This document shows, piece by piece, positions 26,579 to 34,761 of a stretch of 64,000 nucleotides of DNA. A program made the position numbers and the translations under genes. The notes under the pieces were generated by a model. That model did no database searches. It was not told the DNA's origin and saw only the letters and a program-made list of their open reading frames with translations. This stretch comes from Glaciihabitans sp. (GTDB lineage Bacteria > Actinomycetota > Actinomycetes > Actinomycetales > Microbacteriaceae), in assembly GCA_025463785.1 (NCBI GenBank), contig JAODBD010000011.1:62001-126000 (forward strand). The letters run 5' to 3'. Each line of letters begins with the position of its first letter. The stretch's first letter is position 1.

Positions 26579-28450
26579 ATGAGGGTCACCTCCATTGCCA
26601 AGTTCGGAATCGGACTTACGGCGCTTACCCTGCTCGCAGGGGCGATCTGCGCAACACCCGCCTTTGCAGACCCCAGTGACACGACCGCCCGCGGCACCCT
26701 CGTCGGCGTCGGCTCAGACACAACCCAGGATTTGATGAATGGCATCGCCGGGGCGATCAACTCGAGCTCGTCACTCGACCCTCGCATTGCCTCGTACGAC
26801 GCGACGGACTCTGCCGGTGTCGTCGGCGGCTCAATCACCACCCGCAAGAATGGAACCCCCATCTCGCGTCCGAACGGATCGGGTGCCGGGGTCGACGCCC
26901 TCCTGGTGTCGATTGGTGCAGCCAACACACTGACCTCGGGTACGACCTGGACCTCCGCTGACACGCTCGGTCAGGTTGACTTCGCTCGTTCGTCGAGTGG
27001 TCCGTCGGGCGCCGCCACAGCCGCAGGTTCAGCGCTCACGTACATCCCGTACGCGCGCGATGCTGTGGACTACGCCGTCTCGTCGACGAGCGCGTTCCCG
27101 ACCCTCTCGCTCGGCGCGAGCAATGTCGCCGCGGATGTCGCCGGTGTCGCTCCGTCGACCCTGTTCAGCATCTACGACGGAATCGCGACACAGATCGTGA
27201 CCGGCCTGGACGGCGACCCGAGACTGGTCAACGACTCGTTCACCCCGGCCATCGGCGAAACGCTAACCCCGATCCACGCGTACGTGCCGCAGGCAGGCTC
27301 GGGCACCCGCAAGTTCTGGCTGCCGCTGTTCGGCCTCACCGACGCGAACGTCGACAGCACAACGGCTGTTGGCAGCATCCCCGGCCGCACCGTCTGGGAC
27401 CAGCACGTGACCACAACGGCTGGCGTAACCTCCGCTGACTCGCCGGCAGTGCCGGTCGAAGAGCACGATGGTACCGAGCTTCAGGGCGATGCGGGCGCGA
27501 TCATGCCGTTCTCGATTGGCAAATACATTGCTGACAAGAACGGCCTGCCCGGCGTAGTCGACCACACCAATGGTGCGGTTCTCGGCGAACTCGGTGGCGT
27601 TGTCCCAACGACAGGCACGGTTCCGAACCTGGCGCTCAACAGCGTCTGGACCGCAACCAACGCGACCGCAACACGCCTCGTCTACAACGTGGTTCCGACG
27701 GCAGAGGTTGCCAACGAGAACTCGCTGATCAACTGGACGTTCGTGGGCACCGGATCCCTTGTGTGCTCGCAGAAAGACACCATTGCCGCCTACGGATTCG
27801 GCGTTCTGACTGCGGCGCAGGGCAGTTCCTCTGCCTGCGGCGACACCTCGCGTCAGGCGTTCGCGACTTCGACTCCGACCGTCACGCTCGCTACTCCCTT
27901 GAGCGTTGTCTACGGCGGCCACTTTGCAGCAACTGCGACCGTGACCTCGTTTGGCAACGGCGGTGGAACAGTTGCATTCAAGAACAACGGCGTGACCTTC
28001 GACACTGAGACGATCGCAGCCGGCGCCGCTTCGTCGACCGTTGCGACCTCGGCAATTGCGGTCTCGGCGACGCTCGGAAACATCAACGCGTTCGCCATTA
28101 CGGCCGACTTCACGCCGGCTCTGGACGGCGTCGAGGAAGCTGTGTCGCCCGTCGGCACCGTTGCCGTGACCAAGGCACACGTCACCGTCAAGGCCAGCGC
28201 GGCAGCCATTTCCCACACCAAGTCTCCAACCGTCAAGATCACTGTCAGTGCTGCCGGGTTTGTCCCGACCGGTACCGTCACGGTCAAGGCCGGTACGAAG
28301 ACGCTGAAGAACGCCGTTGTACTGGTCCATGGTGCGGCAACGTTCACCATCAGCAGGCAGAGCGTCGGAACGCACACGTTCACCGTGATTTACAGCGGTA
28401 GCGCGACCGCGGTCGCAAAAACGATCACCTTCCGGTTCGTCTCGAAGTAG
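26579..28450 (+). CDS. Secreted PstS-like binding protein with Ig-like domains
   Basis: Protein of 623 residues. Signal peptide 1-30 ends ..ATPAFA. The N-terminal domain (about 31-420) is PstS-like: GVGSDTTQDLMNGIA, ISRPNGSGAGVDALLVSIG and PQAGSGTRKFW supply phosphate-loop-type Gly/Ser motifs, and two late Cys (LVCSQKD, SSACGD) may pair. Residues about 430-623 are two bacterial Ig-like repeats (VVYGGHFAATATV; TGTVTVKAGTKTL, FTVIYSGSA). It has no lipobox, C-terminal helix or LPXTG, so it should be released or held non-covalently. AGAAAGGG precedes ATG 26579. It has its own PHO box, and a strong hairpin follows its stop. Confidence 0.82.
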   Translation: MRVTSIAKFGIGLTALTLLAGAICATPAFADPSDTTARGTLVGVGSDTTQDLMNGIAGAINSSSSLDPRIASYDATDSAGVVGGSITTRKNGTPISRPNGSGAGVDALLVSIGAANTLTSGTTWTSADTLGQVDFARSSSGPSGAATAAGSALTYIPYARDAVDYAVSSTSAFPTLSLGASNVAADVAGVAPSTLFSIYDGIATQIVTGLDGDPRLVNDSFTPAIGETLTPIHAYVPQAGSGTRKFWLPLFGLTDANVDSTTAVGSIPGRTVWDQHVTTTAGVTSADSPAVPVEEHDGTELQGDAGAIMPFSIGKYIADKNGLPGVVDHTNGAVLGELGGVVPTTGTVPNLALNSVWTATNATATRLVYNVVPTAEVANENSLINWTFVGTGSLVCSQKDTIAAYGFGVLTAAQGSSSACGDTSRQAFATSTPTVTLATPLSVVYGGHFAATATVTSFGNGGGTVAFKNNGVTFDTETIAAGAASSTVATSAIAVSATLGNINAFAITADFTPALDGVEEAVSPVGTVAVTKAHVTVKASAAAISHTKSPTVKITVSAAGFVPTGTVTVKAGTKTLKNAVVLVHGAATFTISRQSVGTHTFTVIYSGSATAVAKTITFRFVSK

Positions 28451-28464
28451 GCGCGTTCCTTCCC

Positions 28465-29493
28465 TTGAAATTCGATAACAACGTGTGGAGCACCGCCCCG
28501 GCTCGCGTCGGGGCGGTGCTTCGCCGTTCCCTCGCGGGGAGCGCTCACCAGGTACGCCGTGGATGGTCTGACACAGTCGCCGGTCTGGCGAGCCAGGACA
28601 CCGCGGCAAACCCAGCATTGCGCTCGGCGATCCTCCGGCCGTCGGACCGCGCTCTCTTGCGGCTGTCTGGAGCAACGCTGACCCTTGTCGGCATCCTGCT
28701 GCTTGGATTTGTCGTGCAGGTCGTTGGCGTCTCGGGGTTGTCCGAGGTGCGAGCGCAAAGCCTGCTGTACCAGGACTTTCGAGTGCAGCTTGCCAGCGCC
28801 ACCGCACCGGTCTCGCAAGTTGACGCCCACAACCGGCTTTACCCACTTGGGACGCCTGTTGCCGTCATCAGTGTCCCAGCGATCGGGATGCACCAGGTCG
28901 TCCTCGAGGGGACGTCATCCCGTGTGCTGCTCGCGGGCCCCGGTCACCGCCGGGACACCCCATTGCCTGGCCAGTCCGGCCCGAGCGTCATTCTCGGCAG
29001 GCAATCTGCCTACGGCGCACCCTTCGGCACGATCGCGCAACTTCGGCCAGGGGATGTCATTACGACGATCACCGGACAGGGCGTCAGCCATTACACCGTG
29101 ACGAAAGTGCGCTTCGCGGGCGACCCGCAGCCTGCGGCATTGACCGGGGCATCAGGGCGTTTGACACTGGTTTCCGCTGTGGGCCTGCCCTACCTGCCGT
29201 ACGGAGTCGTGCGGGTGGATGCGACGCTGACGAGCAGGGCCTTCGTGACTCCCAACCCGGTGCTCCTCGTCGGGTCCCTCACCGATTCGGAGGGGACACT
29301 CGCGTCGGATCCATCGGGCTGGCTGCCGCTGACCTTCCTTCTGGAGGGTGCAATTGCGGCGATCATCCTGTTCACGATAGCGAACCGCCGCTGGGGCAAA
29401 TGGCACACCTGGATCGTCGCCGTTCCCGTGTCGCTGCTTCTCGGCGCCGGCATCGGCGAACAAATCATCGTTCTGTTGCCCAATCTCTACTGA
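28465..29493 (+). CDS. Sortase-fold membrane protein lacking catalytic His and Cys
   Basis: Up to 342 residues: N-terminal cytoplasmic part, membrane helix (TLTLVGILLLGFVVQVVGV), a sortase-like extracytoplasmic domain (about 125-265) and two C-terminal membrane helices. The domain has class E landmarks: VAVISVPAIGMHQVVLEGTS, GPGHRRDTPLPGQSG, YGAPFGTIAQLRPGD. The catalytic His of the VI.GHR motif is Arg179 (VILGRQSAYG), and the Cys of LTL.(T/S)C is Ala238 (LTLVSAVGLPY). The whole protein contains no Cys, so it cannot be a transpeptidase by the known mechanism. No LPXTG protein is encoded nearby. TTG 28465 is the longest start; GTG 28516 or TTG codons nearer the first helix are plausible. It lies between the binding proteins and pstB. 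Confidence 0.82.
   Translation: MKFDNNVWSTAPARVGAVLRRSLAGSAHQVRRGWSDTVAGLASQDTAANPALRSAILRPSDRALLRLSGATLTLVGILLLGFVVQVVGVSGLSEVRAQSLLYQDFRVQLASATAPVSQVDAHNRLYPLGTPVAVISVPAIGMHQVVLEGTSSRVLLAGPGHRRDTPLPGQSGPSVILGRQSAYGAPFGTIAQLRPGDVITTITGQGVSHYTVTKVRFAGDPQPAALTGASGRLTLVSAVGLPYLPYGVVRVDATLTSRAFVTPNPVLLVGSLTDSEGTLASDPSGWLPLTFLLEGAIAAIILFTIANRRWGKWHTWIVAVPVSLLLGAGIGEQIIVLLPNLY
28489..28520 (+). terminator. Strong hairpin after the third binding-protein gene
   Basis: A perfect 12-bp stem (AGCACCGCCCCG at 28489-28500, complement at 28509-28520) with an 8-base loop and no T-run, 39 bp after the stop at 28450. It probably reduces transcription into the downstream genes, giving excess binding protein. 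It lies inside the longest possible frame of the sortase-like gene, hinting that this gene truly starts further downstream. Confidence 0.55.
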
Positions 29494-29514
29494 CCTGCGA
29501 CGAAAGACATCCCC

Positions 29515-30339
29515 GTGACGACCACTGACAGCGCGACCACCGCGATTCTCGACCAGCCGACGCGACTTGCCCAGCTCGAGGCACGCAATGTCTCGGCCTG
29601 GTTTGGCGACCACAAGGTGCTCGACCGGGTCTCGCTCCTCATGCCCGCCGGCAAAGTCACGGCTCTGATCGGCCCCTCGGGATGCGGCAAAAGCACGTTC
29701 CTGCGCATCCTGAACCGCATGCACGAGTTGGTGCCGACGGCGTCACTCGCCGGCGAGGTCTTGATCGACGACCGTGATATTTACGATGCGAGCCTGCGCA
29801 TCACGGATGCGCGGCGCCAAATCGGGATGGTGTTCCAGAAACCGAACCCCTTTCCGGCGATGAGCATCCAGGACAACGTGACCGCGGGTCTGCTCCTGAC
29901 CGGTGTGAAGGCCGATCGGGCCACAAAAGAACAGCTCCTCGAGGAATGCCTGACGAAGGCCGGCCTCTGGACCGAGGTGAAGGATCGCCTGCGACAGCCC
30001 GGCGGCGGACTATCGGGTGGGCAGCAGCAGCGCCTGTGCATCGCGCGATCGCTCGCGGTTTCGCCCCGCATCCTGCTAATGGATGAGCCCTGTTCTGCCC
30101 TCGACCCAACCTCTACGAGACGCATCGAGCAGACCATCAAGGAACTCGCGTCTGAGGTAACCGTCGTCATCGTGACTCACAACATGCAGCAGGCGGCCCG
30201 CGTCTCCGACCAGTGTGCATTCTTCCTCGCCGAAGCAGGGACGCCGGGCGCGATTATCGAGCACGGACCGACCAACCTGATGTTCGACTCTCCACAGGAC
30301 CAGCGCACGTTCGATTATGTGAACGGGCGTTTCGGATAG
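29515..30339 (+). CDS. pstB: Phosphate ABC transporter ATP-binding protein PstB
   Basis: Cytoplasmic ATPase of the phosphate importer, 274 residues. Walker A GPSGCGKST, Q-loop (MVFQKPNPFP), ABC signature LSGGQQQRL, Walker B RILLMDEPCSALDP and the switch His (VIVTHNMQQA) are all intact. The start is GTG 29515. It closes the phosphate locus, 21 bp after the sortase-like gene. No phoU follows. A terminator hairpin lies 45 bp downstream. Confidence 0.96.
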   Translation: MTTTDSATTAILDQPTRLAQLEARNVSAWFGDHKVLDRVSLLMPAGKVTALIGPSGCGKSTFLRILNRMHELVPTASLAGEVLIDDRDIYDASLRITDARRQIGMVFQKPNPFPAMSIQDNVTAGLLLTGVKADRATKEQLLEECLTKAGLWTEVKDRLRQPGGGLSGGQQQRLCIARSLAVSPRILLMDEPCSALDPTSTRRIEQTIKELASEVTVVIVTHNMQQAARVSDQCAFFLAEAGTPGAIIEHGPTNLMFDSPQDQRTFDYVNGRFG

Positions 30340-30383
30340 TGGGTGCGGCGCCGCATGCGCGAGCGCGCACCTGCCACGAAAGT

Positions 30384-30414
30384 CTCCTTCTCACCCCGGT
30401 GCGGTGAGAAGGAG
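30384..30414 (+). terminator. Terminator of the phosphate locus
   Basis: A perfect 12-bp inverted repeat, CTCCTTCTCACC (30384-30395) and its complement (30403-30414), with a 7-base loop, 45 bp after the pstB stop. There is no T-run, as in many high-GC terminators. Confidence 0.75.
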
Positions 30415-30497
30415 GCCTTCGCGTGAGCCGTGCTCGCGTCGAGTGTCGACGCGGGCACGAGTTCGGTTTACGCTCAAAGAATGTTGGGGGCATCGAA

Positions 30498-31175
30498 ATG
30501 ACAAAGGTGCTCGCTGCCCACCAGCCAAACTATGCGCCATACCTCGGCTTCCTGCACAAGGTTGCACGCGCGGACGTGTTCATCGTTCAGGACGACCTGA
30601 AGTACATCAAGAACGATTACGGTAACCGAAATCGAGTGCAGTCCGAGGACAGCTGGCGCTGGCTGACGATCCCGTTGCACGCCAACAACACGTCTCTCTT
30701 CAATACGGCGACGATCGCAGACCCCGGATGGAAGACCGAGCACACGAACATCCTGCGCTCGAAGTACCGCACAGCCGCGCACTCAGACGCGCTGGGCGAG
30801 ATTGTCGAGCTCATCGCGGCGGAGGAGTCCCGGGTTCTCTCTGAGATCGCGCTGTCGCTTATGCGCCACCTGTTCACGCGATTTGAGATCGACGTTCCCC
30901 TCGTCGTGCAGAGCGGTCTGGCGCTACCCGGTTTCGACGATCCAAACGCCCGTCTCATCTCGCTGTGCGAACGCTTCGAGTGCGACGTTTACCTCTCGGG
31001 CGTCGGCGGTCGTGCGTACATCGACGAGGAGCAATGGGCGGTATCGGGGATCAAGCTCCAGTGGTCGGACTACGAGGCGAAACCTTACGATCGGGGGAGC
31101 GCGCCGTGGCTGCCGAACCTGTCGGCGCTGGACGCCGTTGCCCACACGGCCGATCTGCCTTCACTTATCGCGTAG
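30498..31175 (+). CDS. WbqC-like family protein
   Basis: Cytoplasmic protein of 225 residues of the WbqC family, found in surface-polysaccharide loci; its biochemical role is not established. The family start AAHQPNYAPYLGFLHKVARA, with the HQPxYxPxxG signature, is present, as are FIVQDDLKYIKNDYGNRNRV and a C-terminal YLSGVGGRAYID. ATG 30498 is preferred since the signature begins at once after it. It converges with a DegT-type aminotransferase gene (17 bp between stops), and such genes often work together on amino-sugar surface structures. Confidence 0.85.
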   Translation: MTKVLAAHQPNYAPYLGFLHKVARADVFIVQDDLKYIKNDYGNRNRVQSEDSWRWLTIPLHANNTSLFNTATIADPGWKTEHTNILRSKYRTAAHSDALGEIVELIAAEESRVLSEIALSLMRHLFTRFEIDVPLVVQSGLALPGFDDPNARLISLCERFECDVYLSGVGGRAYIDEEQWAVSGIKLQWSDYEAKPYDRGSAPWLPNLSALDAVAHTADLPSLIA

Positions 31176-31192
31176 TGCTGATCACTCGGCCC

Positions 31193-32332
31193 TCAGCGGG
31201 TCAGCGACTCCGCCGTCTGCAGCACCGCATCAATTACGGCGCGTACATCGGCTTCGGGGATGCCCGGATACACGGGCAGTGACATGCTCAGAAAGCTCTC
31301 CCGTTCGGTGACCGTCAGCGGCACAGCTGCGCGGGTTGCGTCGCCCGAAAAGAGCGGCATGAGGTGCGCCGGGTAGAACTGACGGGCTGCGGCACCCCCG
31401 CGCTGGTGCACGCCGGCGATGAAGGCGGCAGCATCCGGGCCGAAGGCGTCAGCGCTGACCCGCAGCGTGTAGAAGTGCCACGAGCTGAGAGAGCCGGGCT
31501 GTTCGGCGGGCGTGACGAGGTGCGGATGCTCGGCGAAAGCAGCTGTGTAACTCTCCGCGACCCGGCGGCGCGCGGCAAGCCGCGCCTCGAGGCCCGCGAA
31601 CTGGGTGAGGCCGAGGGCGGCCTGGATGTCGGACATCCCGATCTTGAGCCCTGGCGAGATCCACCGTGAACCCGCGAATTCGGCCTCGGAGCCTGGCAGG
31701 TCGTCGCTTACACCGTGCCGAGTGTCGAGTCGTGCGCGCTCGATGATCTCAGCCGGCCCGGCGAGCATGCCGCCTTCACCCGTCGTGATGATCTTGGTGG
31801 CGTGGAAGCTGAGCAGACTGAGGTCTGCGAATCGGCCAACCGGCTCGCCACCCACGGTCGCGCCGAGGGCATGGGCGAGATCGCCCACGATGGTCGCGCC
31901 GATCTCGCGAGCGACCGCACGCATCCCGGCCGTGTCGTATGGGTGCCCGCCATAGTGCACGGGAACGATTGCCCTGGTCTTCGTCGATGCCGCGTCGCGC
32001 ACCGAGGCCGGGTCGAGGCACAGGGTGAGCGGATCGATGTCGGCGAACACGGGAATCGCACCACTCCGGGCAATCGCATTGACGACGCCGATGCAGGTGA
32101 GCGACGGGGTAATGACTTCGTCCCCCGTGCCGATGCCCAGCACGTCAAGCGCGAGTGACATCGCAGACGTGCCGCTGTTGGTCGCGACGGCAGCCTCCAT
32201 TCCGATGGTCGCCGCAATGGCACGCTCGAACTCGTGCGATTTCTGGCCGGTGGCGACCATCCCCGATTCGAGGACTGCGGCCATGCCGTCCCGGTCTTCG
32301 CGCGAGAAGCTCGGCCGAAACAGGAATGGCAC
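31193..32332 (-). CDS. DegT/DnrJ/EryC1/StrS aminotransferase
   Basis: PLP enzyme of 379 residues that usually transfers an amino group to a keto-sugar nucleotide. The N-terminal FRPSFSREDRDGMAAVLESG, ATNSGTSAMSLAL, the PLP Asp in VGDLAHALGA and the Schiff-base Lys in SFHATKIITTGEGG are visible. The start is GTG 32332, 9 bp after the stop of the upstream flavoprotein gene, so it belongs to the minus-strand operon 35537 to 31193. Its link to ether-lipid genes is unclear; it may supply an amino sugar for a lipid headgroup or belong functionally with WbqC (both inference). Confidence 0.9.
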   Translation of the reverse strand: MPFLFRPSFSREDRDGMAAVLESGMVATGQKSHEFERAIAATIGMEAAVATNSGTSAMSLALDVLGIGTGDEVITPSLTCIGVVNAIARSGAIPVFADIDPLTLCLDPASVRDAASTKTRAIVPVHYGGHPYDTAGMRAVAREIGATIVGDLAHALGATVGGEPVGRFADLSLLSFHATKIITTGEGGMLAGPAEIIERARLDTRHGVSDDLPGSEAEFAGSRWISPGLKIGMSDIQAALGLTQFAGLEARLAARRRVAESYTAAFAEHPHLVTPAEQPGSLSSWHFYTLRVSADAFGPDAAAFIAGVHQRGGAAARQFYPAHLMPLFSGDATRAAVPLTVTERESFLSMSLPVYPGIPEADVRAVIDAVLQTAESLTR

Positions 32333-32341
32333 GACGCTCGC

Positions 32342-34012
32342 CTAACCGGCGATGACCTTGCCCGGGTTAAAAGTGCCCTTCGGGTCGGCCGAGTCGAAGA
32401 GTCCTCGCATGACGGCGACCCCGCTCGTCGAGATGTCCTGTTCGAGCCACGGCGCGTGCTCGAGGCCGACACCGTGGTGGTGTGAGATCGAACCGCCATT
32501 GTCGATGAAGGCCTGCTGGATGGCCCGCTTCACGGTGTCGTACTCCTCGAGCGGCTTGTTGCCGAAAACGAAGCCGAAGGTGAAATACAGGCACGCACCC
32601 GAGTGGTACGAGTGCGACAGGTGGCTGATGATCAGTCCCTTGATACCGATCTCATCGAACGCTCCGTATGCGGCCTTGACGACGCCGTCGTGCAGACCCG
32701 CGAGCTTCGACCACGGCGCAGCACTCTCCGACACGTCGCCCGCGGCCCCGCGGTCGAGCAGGAAGTCGCGCAGGTAGGGCGTGTCAAACTTTTTCTGGTC
32801 ATAGAGGATGCCGGGGCCCTTACCGACGCCCATGCCACCGTGCGCCTTGACGATCTTGTCGACGAGCTTCTTCTGCTTCTTCGCGTGGGCGTCGCCGCCC
32901 TCGTAGCCGATGAACGACAGGCAGATGTCGTCGAGATTCCAGCCCTTGCGCCGCATTAGCCAGGGCAGGAGGCTCTCGGCGAGGAACTTGGAGACGCCGT
33001 GGCTCTCCTTCGAGGTGGCGAGCGAGAACTTTGTCTCCGGCGAGTCCGAGATGCGCGTGACGGACGGTGTTGCATCGCTCTCGGCGATGGCCTGCATGGC
33101 CTTCAGCCCCACCTCCCAGGTCGGGAAGAAGTACGCGAAGACATCGCGCTTCTCCGGCACCCGATGGACCTGCACGGTCGCCTCGGTGATGATGCCGAGC
33201 CTGCCCTCGCTGCCGAGGATCATCTCGCGCACGCTCGGTCCGTTCGATGCGCTCGGGATCGCGCGGATGACGAGCGTTCCGTCGGCGCGAACCAGACGCA
33301 GGCCACGCGTGATGTCGGCAATGTCGCCGTATTTGTCGGACTGCATACCGGACGACCGAGTCGCGATCCAGCCGCCGAGGGTCGAATGCGTGAAGCTGTC
33401 GGGGAAGTGACCGATGGTCCACCCCTTCTCTGCCAGCTGCGCTTCGAGGTCGGGACCGAGAGCCCCGGCCTGGATGCGCGCCAGACCGGAGTCTGTGTCG
33501 ATCTCGATGACCCGGTTCATGCGGCCAAGATCGAGCGAAATAACAGCACGCTTCTCGGTCGCAAGGGGCTCGAGGCTGCCGGCGATGTTGCTGCCGCCAC
33601 CGAACGGGATGATGACAGCGTCGGCGGCGACGGCGGCATCCACGATCTTGCGTATCTCGTCTTCGTCGGCGGGGTAGACGACAACATCGGGAGCGCGCTT
33701 GATGTCGTTGGCGCGGATGCGGACCAGGTCGCGGAGGCTCTTACCGAACGTGTGGACGACGCGCTCCATGTCATCCGTCGTGCTGTATTTCTCGCCCACA
33801 ATGTCCGTGATCGACTTGGTCAGGGCGGCGGTCGCAATCGACTTCGGAACCGTCATCGCGCCGAACGACGGGGTTCCGATGACCTTGGCGGTGTGCAGAT
33901 CCAGCGCGAGGGAGTCGAGGATGAACGGGGCAAAACCTGGCTTGTCCTCGTGGTGAAAGCCAACGCCCTCGTTGCCCCATCCCCACCACTTCATGTGTTG
34001 TACATCGGTCAC
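32342..34012 (-). CDS. FAD-binding alkyl-DHAP synthase-like protein
   Basis: 556-residue flavoprotein closest in motifs to alkylglycerone-phosphate synthase, which swaps the acyl chain of acyl-DHAP for a fatty alcohol to form the ether bond. Seen: the N-terminal MKWWGWG, FAD-binding PFGGGSNIAGSLEP, PDSFTHSTLGGWIATRSSGM-QSDKYG, SHSYHSGACLYFTF with the active-site Tyr, and the active-site triple His (SHHHGVGLEHAPW, His511-513), all conserved with the eukaryotic enzyme. It lies in an operon after an SDR and an acyltransferase, and faces a fatty acyl reductase operon that could supply the alcohol. Mycobacterial homologues are known, but their products are not settled. Confidence 0.88.
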   Translation of the reverse strand: MTDVQHMKWWGWGNEGVGFHHEDKPGFAPFILDSLALDLHTAKVIGTPSFGAMTVPKSIATAALTKSITDIVGEKYSTTDDMERVVHTFGKSLRDLVRIRANDIKRAPDVVVYPADEDEIRKIVDAAVAADAVIIPFGGGSNIAGSLEPLATEKRAVISLDLGRMNRVIEIDTDSGLARIQAGALGPDLEAQLAEKGWTIGHFPDSFTHSTLGGWIATRSSGMQSDKYGDIADITRGLRLVRADGTLVIRAIPSASNGPSVREMILGSEGRLGIITEATVQVHRVPEKRDVFAYFFPTWEVGLKAMQAIAESDATPSVTRISDSPETKFSLATSKESHGVSKFLAESLLPWLMRRKGWNLDDICLSFIGYEGGDAHAKKQKKLVDKIVKAHGGMGVGKGPGILYDQKKFDTPYLRDFLLDRGAAGDVSESAAPWSKLAGLHDGVVKAAYGAFDEIGIKGLIISHLSHSYHSGACLYFTFGFVFGNKPLEEYDTVKRAIQQAFIDNGGSISHHHGVGLEHAPWLEQDISTSGVAVMRGLFDSADPKGTFNPGKVIAG

Positions 34013-34029
34013 GGGCTACTCCTTCTTGC

Positions 34030-34761
34030 TCACGCTGATTGCCCAAGGATAGTGGGCGTGTACTCCTCGCGCAGACGCGAAATCTCGCGTTTCAGGCGCT
34101 CGGTGAAGTCGACCGGGTTTTCGCCGGATTTCGCTCGCATGGGGTCGCCGAACACGACCGCGACGGGGAGCCTGCCGCGCTTCGGCCAGTTGGTGCCGCG
34201 CGGGTGCGCAATGTTGACGCCGACAAGGGCCACGGGGATACACGGGACGTCACAGGATGTTGCCAGCGCGGCCGCTCCGGGCTTGAATGCCCCGAAGGTG
34301 CCGTCTTTGGACCTCGTGCCTTCCGGGAATACCAAAAGGGGGATTCCGCGCCGCAGGAGGCCTTTTGCGCTGACGACCTTGGCATTGGCCGCAGTGCGGT
34401 GCACAGGAAAGGCATTGAAAAACAGCGCAGTGAGCCCGCGCCGCCACCAGACGTCGAAGAAGTAGTCGGCCGCGGCTCCCGCGGCCAGGTATCGGGCGAG
34501 TTTGCGGGGGAGTGAGCCAACGATGAGAGGCGTGTCGAGGTGACTCGAATGATTGGCGACAACGACGTACCCGCCGCGTACCTCCCTGAGTTTCTCCCGG
34601 CCGATTACGGTCACGGTGACAAGACGCCAGACGAGAGGCTTGAGCATCCCGCGTTGCGCAACGAAGCGTGCCGCGGCCTGCCCGCGCGAGCTGAAACGGT
34701 CGTGGATCTGTCGTTCGGGTGAAACGCCGGGCTTTGCGCTGCCCGATTCACTACGCGTCAC
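34030..34761 (-). CDS. PlsC-type 1-acylglycerol-3-phosphate acyltransferase
   Basis: Membrane-associated acyltransferase of 243 residues. The HX4D catalytic motif (NHSSHLD), the VFPEGTRS motif with following DGTFGAFKPGA and the VALVGVN block are present. It should acylate a glycerophosphate, DHAP or lysolipid. Its GTG overlaps the SDR stop (GTGA), and the alkyl-DHAP-synthase-like gene starts 17 bp after it. In an ether-lipid pathway it could acylate DHAP or the sn-2 position (inference). Confidence 0.92.
   Translation of the reverse strand: MTRSESGSAKPGVSPERQIHDRFSSRGQAAARFVAQRGMLKPLVWRLVTVTVIGREKLREVRGGYVVVANHSSHLDTPLIVGSLPRKLARYLAAGAAADYFFDVWWRRGLTALFFNAFPVHRTAANAKVVSAKGLLRRGIPLLVFPEGTRSKDGTFGAFKPGAAALATSCDVPCIPVALVGVNIAHPRGTNWPKRGRLPVAVVFGDPMRAKSGENPVDFTERLKREISRLREEYTPTILGQSA

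Noticed and set aside
32999-34465. 488-codon plus-strand frame opposite the alkyl-DHAP-synthase-like and acyltransferase genes
   Set aside because: Spans two well-supported genes on the other strand and has no recognisable domain.
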